A stretch of DNA of 8,470 bases from Methanomicrobia archaeon LH_S13 (GTDB lineage: Archaea > Halobacteriota > Syntropharchaeia > Alkanophagales > Methanospirareceae): positions 1-8,470 of the forward strand of contig JAGXOR010000049.1 of assembly GCA_023659785.1 (NCBI GenBank), read 5' to 3'. Shown here one piece after another: positions 1-6,915 of the stretch (its first letter is position 1; every line of letters begins with the position of its first letter). The notes beneath the pieces are model-generated. The model was given only the letters and a program-made list of their open reading frames with translations. It made no database searches and was not told the DNA's origin. The position numbers were made by a program, and so were the translations under genes.

Positions 1-312
1 AGCTTTTCGGTTTTTTGTTAATACAAGAGCCAATTCATCTCCCACCTTACGGAGGAGTCTTCTTGGCTACTCAGATAAACCTTCCGCACTGTTAGAATTT
101 TGATTTGATATGCACAGTAGCCACGCCACTGTCCCAATCTGAGGAAATGGTCATTTCAATTTCAATCTCCATTCCAAAATGAAGTGATTGTTCCGTACGG
201 TTGGAGAAGGAGTCTGCGGTGTGTGTGGGCGGCGTTGGTGTTGTTTTGCCTAAAATTCTCTTTAAAACCAGGGTATTTGAAGAAAAACTGAATGCGTTGG
301 AGAAAGTAGATT
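1..312. other. Left-edge stretch with no supportable gene
   Basis: No RNA gene, CRISPR repeat or convincing complete reading frame is visible. On the minus strand one frame is open from position 66 to the window edge. It reads ...LLRKVGDELALVLTKNRKA and could be the 5' end of a gene leaving the window, with a possible GTG start at 45 or TTG at 33, but it is too short to identify. A second minus-strand frame (328 down to 92, GTG start) overlaps the end of the aconitase gene by 16 bases. It is Ser/Thr-rich and resembles no family I know; its last part (MEIEIEMTISSDWDSG...) is the only section that looks protein-like. No poly-T tract that would end aconitase transcription is evident. Confidence 0.4.
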
Positions 313-2250
313 TCACCGCAGAGCACACGGCAACAAACCACCCGCAAGCACTATATCACGCAGCCGTTCCGATAGCTCATAACTGACCTCGAATTCATTC
401 CCTTTCGTCCTGTTTATCACCGTCAAACCCTCATTCTTTGATAACAGTCGCCTTATGTTTGGAATCACAAGTTCGTCACCTGCATCAATAGTATCATAAT
501 CGGATTCTAATTCAAAGGTGAGCGGGACAATCCCGAAATTAACGAGATTTGATGCGTGTATCCGCTCAAACGACTTTGCAATCACTGCTTTCACACCTAA
601 AAATGCTGGACATAATGCCGCATGTTCCCTTGAAGACCCCTGACCATAACTCTCACCCGCTACGACGATGTTGTGCTTCCCTTTATCGCGGTATTGAACA
701 ACCCGTTTATAGAAATCCCTATCTACCATTTCAAATACAAACTCCGCATACTTGGCTATATTAGACCGGTATTTCATCTTGCTGCCTGCCGGGATAATAT
801 GGTCCGTGGTGATTTTGTCCCCTACTTTGATAGTTACAAACCCTGAAATATCTTCCGGCAGTGGTGAATTCCGCGGGGGCTCTCCAATATTTGGTCCCCG
901 GTATATCTTTATCTTGACCCTGTCAGGTGTATCAGAAGGTTGGAGAATCATGCTGTCATCTATATAAAATCTCTCAGGCATCTCTACCTGTGGATATTCC
1001 ATTCCGAGTTCTCGTGAATCGGTCATTTTTCCCGTGATAGCCGCCGCAGCGGCTGTTTCAGGGCTGACTAAATATACTTTTGCGCTGTTCGTCCCGGAAC
1101 GCCCAGGGAAATTCCTGTTGCTCGTTCGTAATGATACTGCATCCGTCGTAGGTGCATAACTATTCCCAATACAGAATCCACATGTGCACTCGGCAAGCCT
1201 CGCACCCGCGGATATGAGGTCTGCTAATGCACCAGACCTGCAAATATTCTCAAGCACCTGCTTCGACCCCGGAGCAATTACAAAATCTACATCTGGATGA
1301 ACCTTTTTCTCTTTCAATATCCTTGCAACAGTCCTCAGGTCTTTGTAGGAAGAATTAGTGCAGCTTCCAATACATACCTGATTCACCGCCATGCCTTCTA
1401 ATTCCTTTACCGTCTTGACGTTGTCCGGACTATGGGGGCATGCAACAAGTGGAACAATCTCGCTCAGGTCAATGTCAACCACTTTCGCATATTCTGCATC
1501 TTCATCTGCCTTGAGTTCAACCCAATCCTGTGCTCGAGCTTGAGAGTGCATGAATTTTCTTGTTATTTTATCACTGGGAAACACAGAAGTAGTGACGCCA
1601 CATTCCGCACCCATATTTGTAATCGTTGCCCTTTCAGGAACCGAGAGTGTTTTTACTCCTTCGCCTCCGTATTCAAATACACAGCCAACATTTCCTTTTG
1701 TCGTGAACGTCTCCAGAACTTTTAGTGCCACATCCTTTGCCGTTACCCATGGACGGAGTTCTCCATTCAAATTCAGTTTTATTACTTTTGGGCTTACGAG
1801 ATAGAAGGGACCGCCACCCATTGCCACTGCAACGTCCAGCCCCCCTGCTCCAATTGCAATCATTCCTATCCCTCCGCAGGTAGGCGTGTGGCTATCGGAA
1901 CCCAACAATGTCTTTCCTGGTTTTCCAAACCGTTCAAGATGGACTTGATGACAGATTCCGTTTCCCACTCTCGACAACAGAATACCATATTTCGCTGCGA
2001 TAGACCGGAGGTACCGATGGTCATCAGCATTCTCAAATCCTGCCTGAATGGTGTTATGATCTATGTAACTCACCGATAGCTCAGTTTTTACCCGCTCGAT
2101 GCCCATTGCCTCAAATTGTAAATAAGCCATGGTTCCCGTTGCATCGTGAGTCAAAGTCTGGTCTATTTCGATTGCAATCTCTTTACCGGGTTCAAATTCG
2201 CCTTTTACTATGTGTTCCTCTAAAATTTTTTGCGTTATGCTTTTTGACAT
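313..2250 (-). CDS. acn: Aconitate hydratase, Aquifex/putative type (monomeric [4Fe-4S] aconitase)
   Basis: Interconverts citrate and isocitrate through cis-aconitate in the cytoplasm, feeding the partial or full citrate cycle that supplies 2-oxoglutarate. The 645-residue protein has the full aconitase layout. The three-domain Fe-S core carries GSDSHTPTCGGIG near residue 117 (the substrate-contacting Asp-Ser-His), CIGSCTNSS at 293-301 and CTCGFCIGNS at 355-364. By analogy with mitochondrial aconitase the cluster ligands are C297, C357 and C360. The C-terminal swivel domain has SYGQGSSREHAAL near 534-546 with the substrate-binding Ser-Arg, and RIHASNLVNFGIVPLTF near 563-579. The length (about 650, not about 750 or 900) and the RSGTNSAKVYLVSPETAAAAAITGKM segment fit the small 'putative aconitase' family (TIGR01342) rather than AcnA or AcnB. 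The 420-residue LeuC/homoaconitase large subunits are excluded because the swivel domain is fused. Last gene of the probable leuS-arsR-acn operon. A different hydro-lyase substrate cannot be ruled out. Confidence 0.9.
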   Translation of the reverse strand: MSKSITQKILEEHIVKGEFEPGKEIAIEIDQTLTHDATGTMAYLQFEAMGIERVKTELSVSYIDHNTIQAGFENADDHRYLRSIAAKYGILLSRVGNGICHQVHLERFGKPGKTLLGSDSHTPTCGGIGMIAIGAGGLDVAVAMGGGPFYLVSPKVIKLNLNGELRPWVTAKDVALKVLETFTTKGNVGCVFEYGGEGVKTLSVPERATITNMGAECGVTTSVFPSDKITRKFMHSQARAQDWVELKADEDAEYAKVVDIDLSEIVPLVACPHSPDNVKTVKELEGMAVNQVCIGSCTNSSYKDLRTVARILKEKKVHPDVDFVIAPGSKQVLENICRSGALADLISAGARLAECTCGFCIGNSYAPTTDAVSLRTSNRNFPGRSGTNSAKVYLVSPETAAAAAITGKMTDSRELGMEYPQVEMPERFYIDDSMILQPSDTPDRVKIKIYRGPNIGEPPRNSPLPEDISGFVTIKVGDKITTDHIIPAGSKMKYRSNIAKYAEFVFEMVDRDFYKRVVQYRDKGKHNIVVAGESYGQGSSREHAALCPAFLGVKAVIAKSFERIHASNLVNFGIVPLTFELESDYDTIDAGDELVIPNIRRLLSKNEGLTVINRTKGNEFEVSYELSERLRDIVLAGGLLPCALR

Positions 2251-2257
2251 TGTACTT

Positions 2258-2261
2258 CTCC
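2258..2261 (-). promoter_or_regulatory. Ribosome binding site of acn
   Basis: GGAG lies seven bases before the acn ATG on the minus strand, in the 36-bp gap after the regulator gene. This fixes the start at 2250. The same gap holds an A/T-rich TATA-like run (about 2273-2284). A transcript begun from it would start about at the ATG and leave the Shine-Dalgarno out, so read-through from the upstream genes seems the better explanation for the site. Confidence 0.65.
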
Positions 2262-2286
2262 ATCCTTAGACATTTTTAATATTTTT

Positions 2287-2820
2287 CTATTCCTCATCAC
2301 TTTTTGCGCTTGCACTGACTTTTACTTTTACATTTACTTTTTTCTTAAGAACCGGAACTAACCGCTTTATTTCTATTTCCCCTTCCTTCTCCATCTTATA
2401 TTCGTTAATAGGTACAGTCGGTGATTTCCCATTCACTTCATAGATATAAAACCCCTCTTCATTGTCTACTGATACAATAACCTCTTTATCTCCTATTCTC
2501 TTTATCTCCACACCTGCAATCTCCTTTAATGCATCCAATATGCTCGCTCCTTTCCGAACTTCTATCTCATAAATCTCGCTAAAAGCCTCCATCATCTTAT
2601 ACAGCATTTCTCTATCCAGTTTTAACACGTGCGTCTTACCAAAATCTTTTCTCGTAGCCAGCTCCGCATCCTGTAATATTTTAGCGTGCCTTGCTGCAAC
2701 AGGCACCGAAATATCCAATGCTTTTGCTAAACCTGTTATATGGTACTCACCCTCCATCAAAAGCTTTAGCATGTCCACCCTCGTTTTACTGCTCAATGCT
2801 TTGAATATATTCCTATCCAT
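2287..2820 (-). CDS. ArsR-type winged-helix regulator with an extra C-terminal domain
   Basis: Predicted DNA-binding regulator of 177 residues. The first 75 or so form an ArsR-like winged helix: DRNIFKALSSKTRVDMLKLLMEG, then the helix-turn-helix ITGLAKALDISVPVAARHAKILQDAEL, then a wing ending in KTHVLKLD. A helical linker (about 70-100) is followed by a beta-rich C-terminal domain around GFYIYEVNGKSPTVPINEY and a Lys/Val-rich tail (VPVLKKKVNVKVKVSA). The YIYEVNG section resembles DUF4430/transcobalamin-like beta-grasp domains; that link is my inference from pattern. No CxC metal site of classic ArsR sensors is present, and the protein contains no cysteine, so metal sensing by thiols is unlikely. 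The gene starts 14 bases after the leuS stop and ends 36 bases before acn. Its target and signal are unknown; control of its own operon is possible. Confidence 0.8.
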   Translation of the reverse strand: MDRNIFKALSSKTRVDMLKLLMEGEYHITGLAKALDISVPVAARHAKILQDAELATRKDFGKTHVLKLDREMLYKMMEAFSEIYEIEVRKGASILDALKEIAGVEIKRIGDKEVIVSVDNEEGFYIYEVNGKSPTVPINEYKMEKEGEIEIKRLVPVLKKKVNVKVKVSASAKSDEE

Positions 2821-2834
2821 CTTAATCTACTGTT

Positions 2835-2839
2835 TCACC
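2835..2839 (-). promoter_or_regulatory. Shine-Dalgarno of the regulator, overlapping the leuS stop
   Basis: GGTGA, within AGGGGTGA on the minus strand, matches the core complementary to the archaeal 16S rRNA 3' end. Its last three bases are the leuS TGA stop. The spacing to the ATG at 2820 is 14 bases, longer than the usual 6-10. The overlap suggests ribosomes ending leuS help start the regulator. Confidence 0.5.
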
Positions 2840-5705
2840 CCTCTATGTAAATTGCAGGCTTTAGCGGAATAGCAAACTTCTTCTTTCCCTTTGGGTCGTA
2901 TTCCTCGTTTATTTCTATTCCACAGCCAAACTCTTTCGTTAAATACGCTTTCTCACGTTCCAGAATCTCCCTCTCGTTCAGCTCGAAATAATCCAGATTG
3001 CTTTTTATCACACGCTTCACGAAATCCACCGTGCTCTTATCCTTTCGGAGTTTCATCGCCTCTTTAATCTTATCCCTCTCTGGCAAGTCCTTTATGGCTC
3101 TGAACACTTCCCACTTCCAGTTATCGGTATCTGTATCCGCATCTGCATCTGCGGTATAAATATAAATTTTGGTTGGCTCAATTCTGGCTATTTTCAGTAT
3201 CTCATTCAAATCTTCAATTAACGAAAACAAATATTCCTCCTCTCTTTCTACACGCTTATCAATAAATTCCTCTTTTATCTCTGGCAGCGTTTGCCGAGAA
3301 ATGAAACTATCCTCATGACCACGCAGCTTATGCCACATTTCCTCGCATATATGAGGAACAATTGGCGATAGAATTATCAGCCAATCCCCCATCACGTTCT
3401 TGACGATTCTCCTCCGCCTTTCTAAGCTCTCTCTGTGCTCATAATACCTGACATCTTTCATTAAATTGAATATCATATTCAGCCCCACATCTCTTATTCT
3501 AAACGCTTCAAACCGCTCAATAGATTCCTTTAACCTTCTGTAAAACCTCGACAGCAGCCATCTATCTGTATGTGTGAGCTCTTCCTTTTTTAGTTCCTCC
3601 GCGCCTATACTATCTTCGAATAGTCCTATCAGCACATTAAATCGTTTCTTCACTGCATCCACATCCTGCTCCCTCCAGTTGACCACGCTTGCGAAATCCG
3701 CATTAATCGCACAATAAAGCCTGAACAAATCCACACCATAAAGTTCTGACACTTTTGCTAATGGAATTACATTTCCTTTGCTTTTTGATATCTTATGCCC
3801 TTCTCTAATCATCAACTCATTTAAGGTTATAGCCCTCGGCCACCGGCTTTCTGGAAATATCGCTGCATGGTGCATTAAGAAGAAAACCAGGTGGTTAGAG
3901 AGGTGCGGTGGTGCAGTGTGTCGCAGGTCATTCGGATACCAGTATTCAAACTCCTCCTTTATCTCGGTCAATATTTCCATTTCATTATGGGGCTCTGCCC
4001 CACGACCCTGCAAGCCCTGTAAGGGCTTATTCAGCTCCTTTGCCAATTCCTCTGCATTGCCTATTCCTAGAAACACGTAATCAAAAAACTTCTCTTCTAA
4101 TGCCTCAACCGGCAGTTGCCTTAGCCGATGAGCTACGGTGTACAGCGCCATGTAAATTGTAGAATCGCTAAGTGATTCGATTATCCATCCTTTTTCAAAC
4201 GGAAACTTCGTGCCCAAACCCCTTTTTCGCGCACATGGTCTCAAAGCCAGCCAATCAATAATGTTTTGCATGTACGGTTTATATTTCTCAGGATAGAACG
4301 TCATTCCATCAACGAGTTTATGCCCCAAATCCTTCCACCAGCTCGGCGTGTAATCTATAAACCACTGGTCTTGCAAGACCGCAACCAGTACCTTTCCTCC
4401 GCCTCTCGTTACCGCGGGCCTCGAAGTCTCATAAAATACATCGGCTATATTTTCGCTCTTTAACCAATCCTTCACTTCATCCTTTATCGCTGCGATTTCG
4501 ACACCCGCAAAAATCCCGCACTTTTCATTCAATACACCTCTATAGAATTCATCCTTATAGATTATCTGCGTGGCTTCCTCCAATCGCTCATCCTCCTGGC
4601 TCTCTATTCCCATTCTTTCACATATCTCTTTCGCTGGCAATTCATACCCTTCAATGCCTATTATCTTTATTGGCTCTATTTCAAGCCCTTCCGTTCGCCT
4701 CAAATCTTCTAATGCAATGTAATCATAAGGAGCATGCGCCGGAACTGAATAGACCACGCCAGTACCTACATCAGGGTCAACGAAGTTTGCAGGTAAAACA
4801 GCAATCTCTCTTCCATCAACTGGTTCCTCAACTTTCTTTCCTACAAAATAGCTGCCTTCAATTTGCTCTAAAACATCTACTTTTTCGCGCTGGTAACCCA
4901 ACTTCTCCGCAGCTTCCTCGGATACAATCCAGACTTCTTTCCCAACCTTAACCTTAACGTATCTTGCGCTTGGTTTTATCCAGAGGTTTATTACGCCAAA
5001 AATGGTTTCTGGACGCAGAGTTGCTGCGATTAAGTAAGTGTCATCAGAAAGTTTGAACTTTATAGTCGTATGTTCAATAATTGATACTTTATTTATATCC
5101 CCCTCTTCGATGTCATCCTCTCCAACTGGCGAACCATCTATACAGGAATAAGTAATGGGGTATTTTCCTTTCTTTATCACTCCCTTATCGTAAAGTTTTT
5201 TAAACTGCCATTCGATAAATTTGTTGTACATTGGCTCGGTTGTATTGAACTTCCTTCTCCAGTCTATGGAGTATCCCATGCGCTTAAAGTCCTCAGAGAT
5301 TCGAGCAGCGAAGAAATCCGCAATGTTTTCTGCATTACTGAAACTACTGACTATTTCTTCAACCTTTGCCGCATCTTCATAAATCGAGACATAACCTTTA
5401 TATCGTTCTACTACTGCGTCCTCACCTTTTGCAATGCTGTCGGCAATCGCTAAAATCGGCGTTCCTGTAACATGAAAAGCCATCGGAAATAGCACGTTAT
5501 AACCCTGCAATCTCTTGAACCTCGCAATTATATCTCCTATCGTATTTGTTCTTCCATGACCGATGTGCAGCGGTCCCGAGGTGTAAGGATACGGGACGGT
5601 CAAAAAGAACTTTTTCTCTTTTTCAATTTCCGCATCAAAAATATTGCTTTCTTCCCATCTACGCTGCCATTTCTCTTCTATTTCCTTGAAGTTCATGTCT
5701 GCCAT
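2835..5705 (-). CDS. leuS: Leucyl-tRNA synthetase, archaeal/eukaryotic type
   Basis: Charges tRNA-Leu with leucine in the cytoplasm. From the chosen start (MADMNFKEIEEKWQ...) it has 956 residues, usual for archaeal LeuRS. In order: class I Rossmann core with HIGH (47-50, PLHIGHGRTNT); a degenerate zinc-knuckle-like region (TYSCIDGSPVGEDD); the CP1 editing domain with the threonine-rich TLRPET (229-234) and GTGVVYSVPAHAPYD with the conserved Asp at 328; the second half of the core with EFEYWYPNDLRH; the KMSKS loop as KISKS (638-642); an anticodon-binding helical domain; and an archaeal C-terminal domain. The frame stays open up to 5771, but the extra 22 residues are hydrophobic/Lys-rich, would overlap the divergent ABC gene and precede the family's normal N-terminus, so ATG 5705 is preferred. 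Two oddities are a 14-residue insertion from a palindromic element (residues 560-573) and a hexanucleotide repeat giving ADADADTDTD (852-861). No strong Shine-Dalgarno is seen; the leader is purine-rich. Confidence 0.95.
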   Translation of the reverse strand: MADMNFKEIEEKWQRRWEESNIFDAEIEKEKKFFLTVPYPYTSGPLHIGHGRTNTIGDIIARFKRLQGYNVLFPMAFHVTGTPILAIADSIAKGEDAVVERYKGYVSIYEDAAKVEEIVSSFSNAENIADFFAARISEDFKRMGYSIDWRRKFNTTEPMYNKFIEWQFKKLYDKGVIKKGKYPITYSCIDGSPVGEDDIEEGDINKVSIIEHTTIKFKLSDDTYLIAATLRPETIFGVINLWIKPSARYVKVKVGKEVWIVSEEAAEKLGYQREKVDVLEQIEGSYFVGKKVEEPVDGREIAVLPANFVDPDVGTGVVYSVPAHAPYDYIALEDLRRTEGLEIEPIKIIGIEGYELPAKEICERMGIESQEDERLEEATQIIYKDEFYRGVLNEKCGIFAGVEIAAIKDEVKDWLKSENIADVFYETSRPAVTRGGGKVLVAVLQDQWFIDYTPSWWKDLGHKLVDGMTFYPEKYKPYMQNIIDWLALRPCARKRGLGTKFPFEKGWIIESLSDSTIYMALYTVAHRLRQLPVEALEEKFFDYVFLGIGNAEELAKELNKPLQGLQGRGAEPHNEMEILTEIKEEFEYWYPNDLRHTAPPHLSNHLVFFLMHHAAIFPESRWPRAITLNELMIREGHKISKSKGNVIPLAKVSELYGVDLFRLYCAINADFASVVNWREQDVDAVKKRFNVLIGLFEDSIGAEELKKEELTHTDRWLLSRFYRRLKESIERFEAFRIRDVGLNMIFNLMKDVRYYEHRESLERRRRIVKNVMGDWLIILSPIVPHICEEMWHKLRGHEDSFISRQTLPEIKEEFIDKRVEREEEYLFSLIEDLNEILKIARIEPTKIYIYTADADADTDTDNWKWEVFRAIKDLPERDKIKEAMKLRKDKSTVDFVKRVIKSNLDYFELNEREILEREKAYLTKEFGCGIEINEEYDPKGKKKFAIPLKPAIYIEG
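3123..3152. repeat. Hexanucleotide tandem repeat in leuS
   Basis: Five imperfect copies of a 6-bp unit (ATCTGC and variants on the plus strand) encode alternating Ala/Thr-Asp (ADADADTDTD) in a surface linker of the C-terminal region of LeuRS. Copies differ mainly at third codon positions and at one Ala/Thr position, so the array is in frame and could gain or lose units without breaking the gene. Confidence 0.75.
3985..4030. repeat. Palindromic element inserted in frame within leuS
   Basis: Two perfect hairpins lie back to back: TGGGGC-TCT-GCCCCA (3988-4002) and AAGCCCT-GTA-AGGGCTT (4012-4028), joined by nine bases. The block is flanked by the 4-bp direct repeat TTAT (3985-3988 and 4027-4030), like a target-site duplication. 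Element plus one copy of TTAT is 42 bp, exactly 14 codons, encoding KPLQGLQGRGAEPH. Removing it leaves ...KELNNEMEILTEIKEEFEYWYP, a natural LeuRS reading. It is far more G/C-rich than its surroundings. It resembles in principle the palindromic elements known to sit inside protein genes in Rickettsia, but the family is not identified here. There is no second copy in this window. Confidence 0.65.
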
Positions 5706-5761
5706 TTTCGCTCTTTCTTCGTTCTTCTCTTTTTGTTTTAGGAATATAAAATAAAAATAGG
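5706..5761. promoter_or_regulatory. Divergent promoter region between leuS and the ABC ATPase gene
   Basis: Only 56 bases separate the two start codons. An A/T-rich block (5743-5758) reads as a TATA element on the minus strand (TTTTATATT), about 40-50 bases before the leuS ATG, a good distance for a short leader. The remaining part (5706-5740) is almost pure pyrimidine on the plus strand, giving leuS a purine-rich leader. On the plus strand the TATA-like block is only about 10-15 bases from the ABC start codon, too close for a normal archaeal promoter, so the ABC gene's promoter is not clear. Confidence 0.55.
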
Positions 5762-6700
5762 ATGGCGGCAATAGAAATAAAGGACCTAATGAGGAGGTAT
5801 CGAGGCAATGGCTTCGCTGCCGTGGACCACATTTCTTTTAACGTAGAAAGCGGCGAGATATTCACTTTGCTCGGTCCTAATGGGGCGGGTAAGACAACTA
5901 CGATAAAAATATTGACTACTCTGCTGAAGCCCACTTCAGGGACGGCAAAGGTAGCTGGTTTTGATGTCGATAAGGATAAGGACAGCGTGAGGAAGAGCAT
6001 AGGGATTGTTTTTCAAGAACCTTCTCTTGACTGGAGATTAACGGGAAGAGAGAATCTGGATTTCCATGCCAGGATATACGGAATAGGGAGAGAAGAAAGA
6101 GAAGAGAGGATAGAAGAGGTTTTAAAGCTCGTTGAGCTGAAAGATAAAGTGGATGTTGTGGTAGATAAATATTCAGGAGGGATGAAACGCCGTTTGGAGC
6201 TTGCAAGGGGTTTTATTCACAATCCAAAAGTCCTTTTCTTAGACGAACCCACTTTGGGATTGGATACGCATACGAGGAGAAGAATATGGGATTACATACG
6301 TGAGTTAAACGATAGCGAAGGAGTAACGATTGTGTTGACCACGCATCACATGGAAGAGGCGGATTATCTTTGTGACCATGTGGGGATTATGGATAGGGGG
6401 GAAATAATTGCTCTTGATACACCGAAGAACCTGAAGGATTTGATAGGCTCGGATGTAGTGAGTTTGGAAATGAATACGGGGAGTTACAATACGGGCATTT
6501 TTAAAAAGCTTGATTTTATTACCGACTTCAGAAAACAAGATGATTTTGTAACGTTGAAGATGGAAAGAGGTGACCTGAGAATTCCATCGATTATGGAAGT
6601 TGCAATGAGAGAGGGCATAGAGATAAAATCAGTGAATTTGAGGAAGCCGAGCCTGGAGGATGTGTTCTTGCATTTCACGGGGAGGAGGATAAGGGAATAA
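5762..6700 (+). CDS. ABC transporter ATP-binding protein, ABC-2/DrrA type
   Basis: ATPase subunit that would drive an ABC-2 type exporter at the inner face of the membrane. The 312 residues contain Walker A GPNGAGKTT (38-46), Q-loop glutamine in VFQEPSLDW (Gln85), signature YSGGMKRRLELARG (137-150), Walker B VLFLDEPTLGLD (157-168) with the catalytic Glu, and the switch His in TTHHMEEAD (His195). A C-terminal accessory domain of about 90 residues ends in KSVNLRKPSLEDVFLHFTGRRIRE, the usual tail of the CcmA/DrrA/NatA group (COG1131). The ATG at 5762 is the first possible one: an in-frame stop lies just upstream at 5747-5749, and MAAIEIKDL is a normal family start. No Shine-Dalgarno at useful spacing is seen. 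The partner permease normally follows directly but is absent, so the substrate cannot be inferred. All catalytic motifs are intact. Confidence 0.92.
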   Translation: MAAIEIKDLMRRYRGNGFAAVDHISFNVESGEIFTLLGPNGAGKTTTIKILTTLLKPTSGTAKVAGFDVDKDKDSVRKSIGIVFQEPSLDWRLTGRENLDFHARIYGIGREEREERIEEVLKLVELKDKVDVVVDKYSGGMKRRLELARGFIHNPKVLFLDEPTLGLDTHTRRRIWDYIRELNDSEGVTIVLTTHHMEEADYLCDHVGIMDRGEIIALDTPKNLKDLIGSDVVSLEMNTGSYNTGIFKKLDFITDFRKQDDFVTLKMERGDLRIPSIMEVAMREGIEIKSVNLRKPSLEDVFLHFTGRRIRE

Positions 6701-6812
6701 GCTCCATCCTCGCCACGCCATTATGAAAAATAGTCCTGCAAGCAAAGCCACCGGTATCTCTCTAATTTGCGGAACCGAACTTACTATCTTAGCTAGAACT
6801 CGCCATAAACAC

Positions 6813-6824
6813 TGTGTTAACACA
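6813..6824. promoter_or_regulatory. Perfect 12-bp palindrome, possible operator
   Basis: TGTGTTAACACA is a perfect inverted repeat without a loop, typical in size and symmetry of sites for dimeric winged-helix regulators. It lies about 45 bases upstream of the TATA box of the radical SAM gene, where it could serve an activator or repressor. The binding protein is unknown. Confidence 0.35.
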
Positions 6825-6867
6825 TAATTCCTATCACGTTTCAGTTCCTCAAAAGAAAATTAGGGAG

Positions 6868-6873
6868 TATAAA
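6868..6873 (+). promoter_or_regulatory. TATA box of the radical SAM gene
   Basis: TATAAA in the context GGGAGTATAAAG, preceded by an A-rich stretch that could act as the TFB element. A start about 25-27 bases downstream (near 6895) gives a leader of roughly 12-21 bases before the ATG at 6907 or 6916. This argues against the upstream GTG at 6814 as start. Confidence 0.5.
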
Positions 6874-6915
6874 GTTCACTATGATGAGACATATAATAAA
6901 TTAGAGATGTATAAA

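Larger units (their letters stand above)
6701..6906. other. Intergenic spacer with possible gene remnants on both strands
   Basis: This stretch separates the ABC gene from the radical SAM gene. On the minus strand a frame with GTG at 6823 reads through SSVPQIREIPVALLAGLF, then FIMAWRG. This looks like a degraded C-terminal sorting tail (PEF-CTERM-like: VPxI/F, hydrophobic helix, Arg) and runs into the 3' end of the ABC gene. Opposite it, a 34-codon plus-strand frame (6723-6827) begins MKNSPASKATGISLICGTE. Neither has a ribosome binding site, and I do not call either as a gene. Confidence 0.4.

Noticed and set aside
51..57. GGAGGAG on the plus strand as a Shine-Dalgarno
   Set aside because: No start codon at proper spacing opens a frame longer than ten codons.
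92..328. 78-codon minus-strand frame after acn
   Set aside because: It starts with GTG inside the acn gene without a ribosome binding site, and its Ser/Thr-rich sequence matches no family I recognise; left as an unsupported frame.
5706..5771. N-terminal extension of LeuRS by 22 residues from the ATG at 5771
   Set aside because: It would overlap the divergent ABC gene, cover the promoter region and add a Phe/Lys-rich leader absent from the family; the family's usual N-terminus begins near 5705.
5659..6000. 113-codon minus-strand frame opposite the ABC gene
   Set aside because: It is the antisense of a well-supported ATPase, with low-complexity Ser/Leu composition.
6814..6915. GTG start at 6814 for the radical SAM protein
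   Set aside because: The extra 34 residues are not family-like, and the TATA box at 6868 would lie inside the gene.
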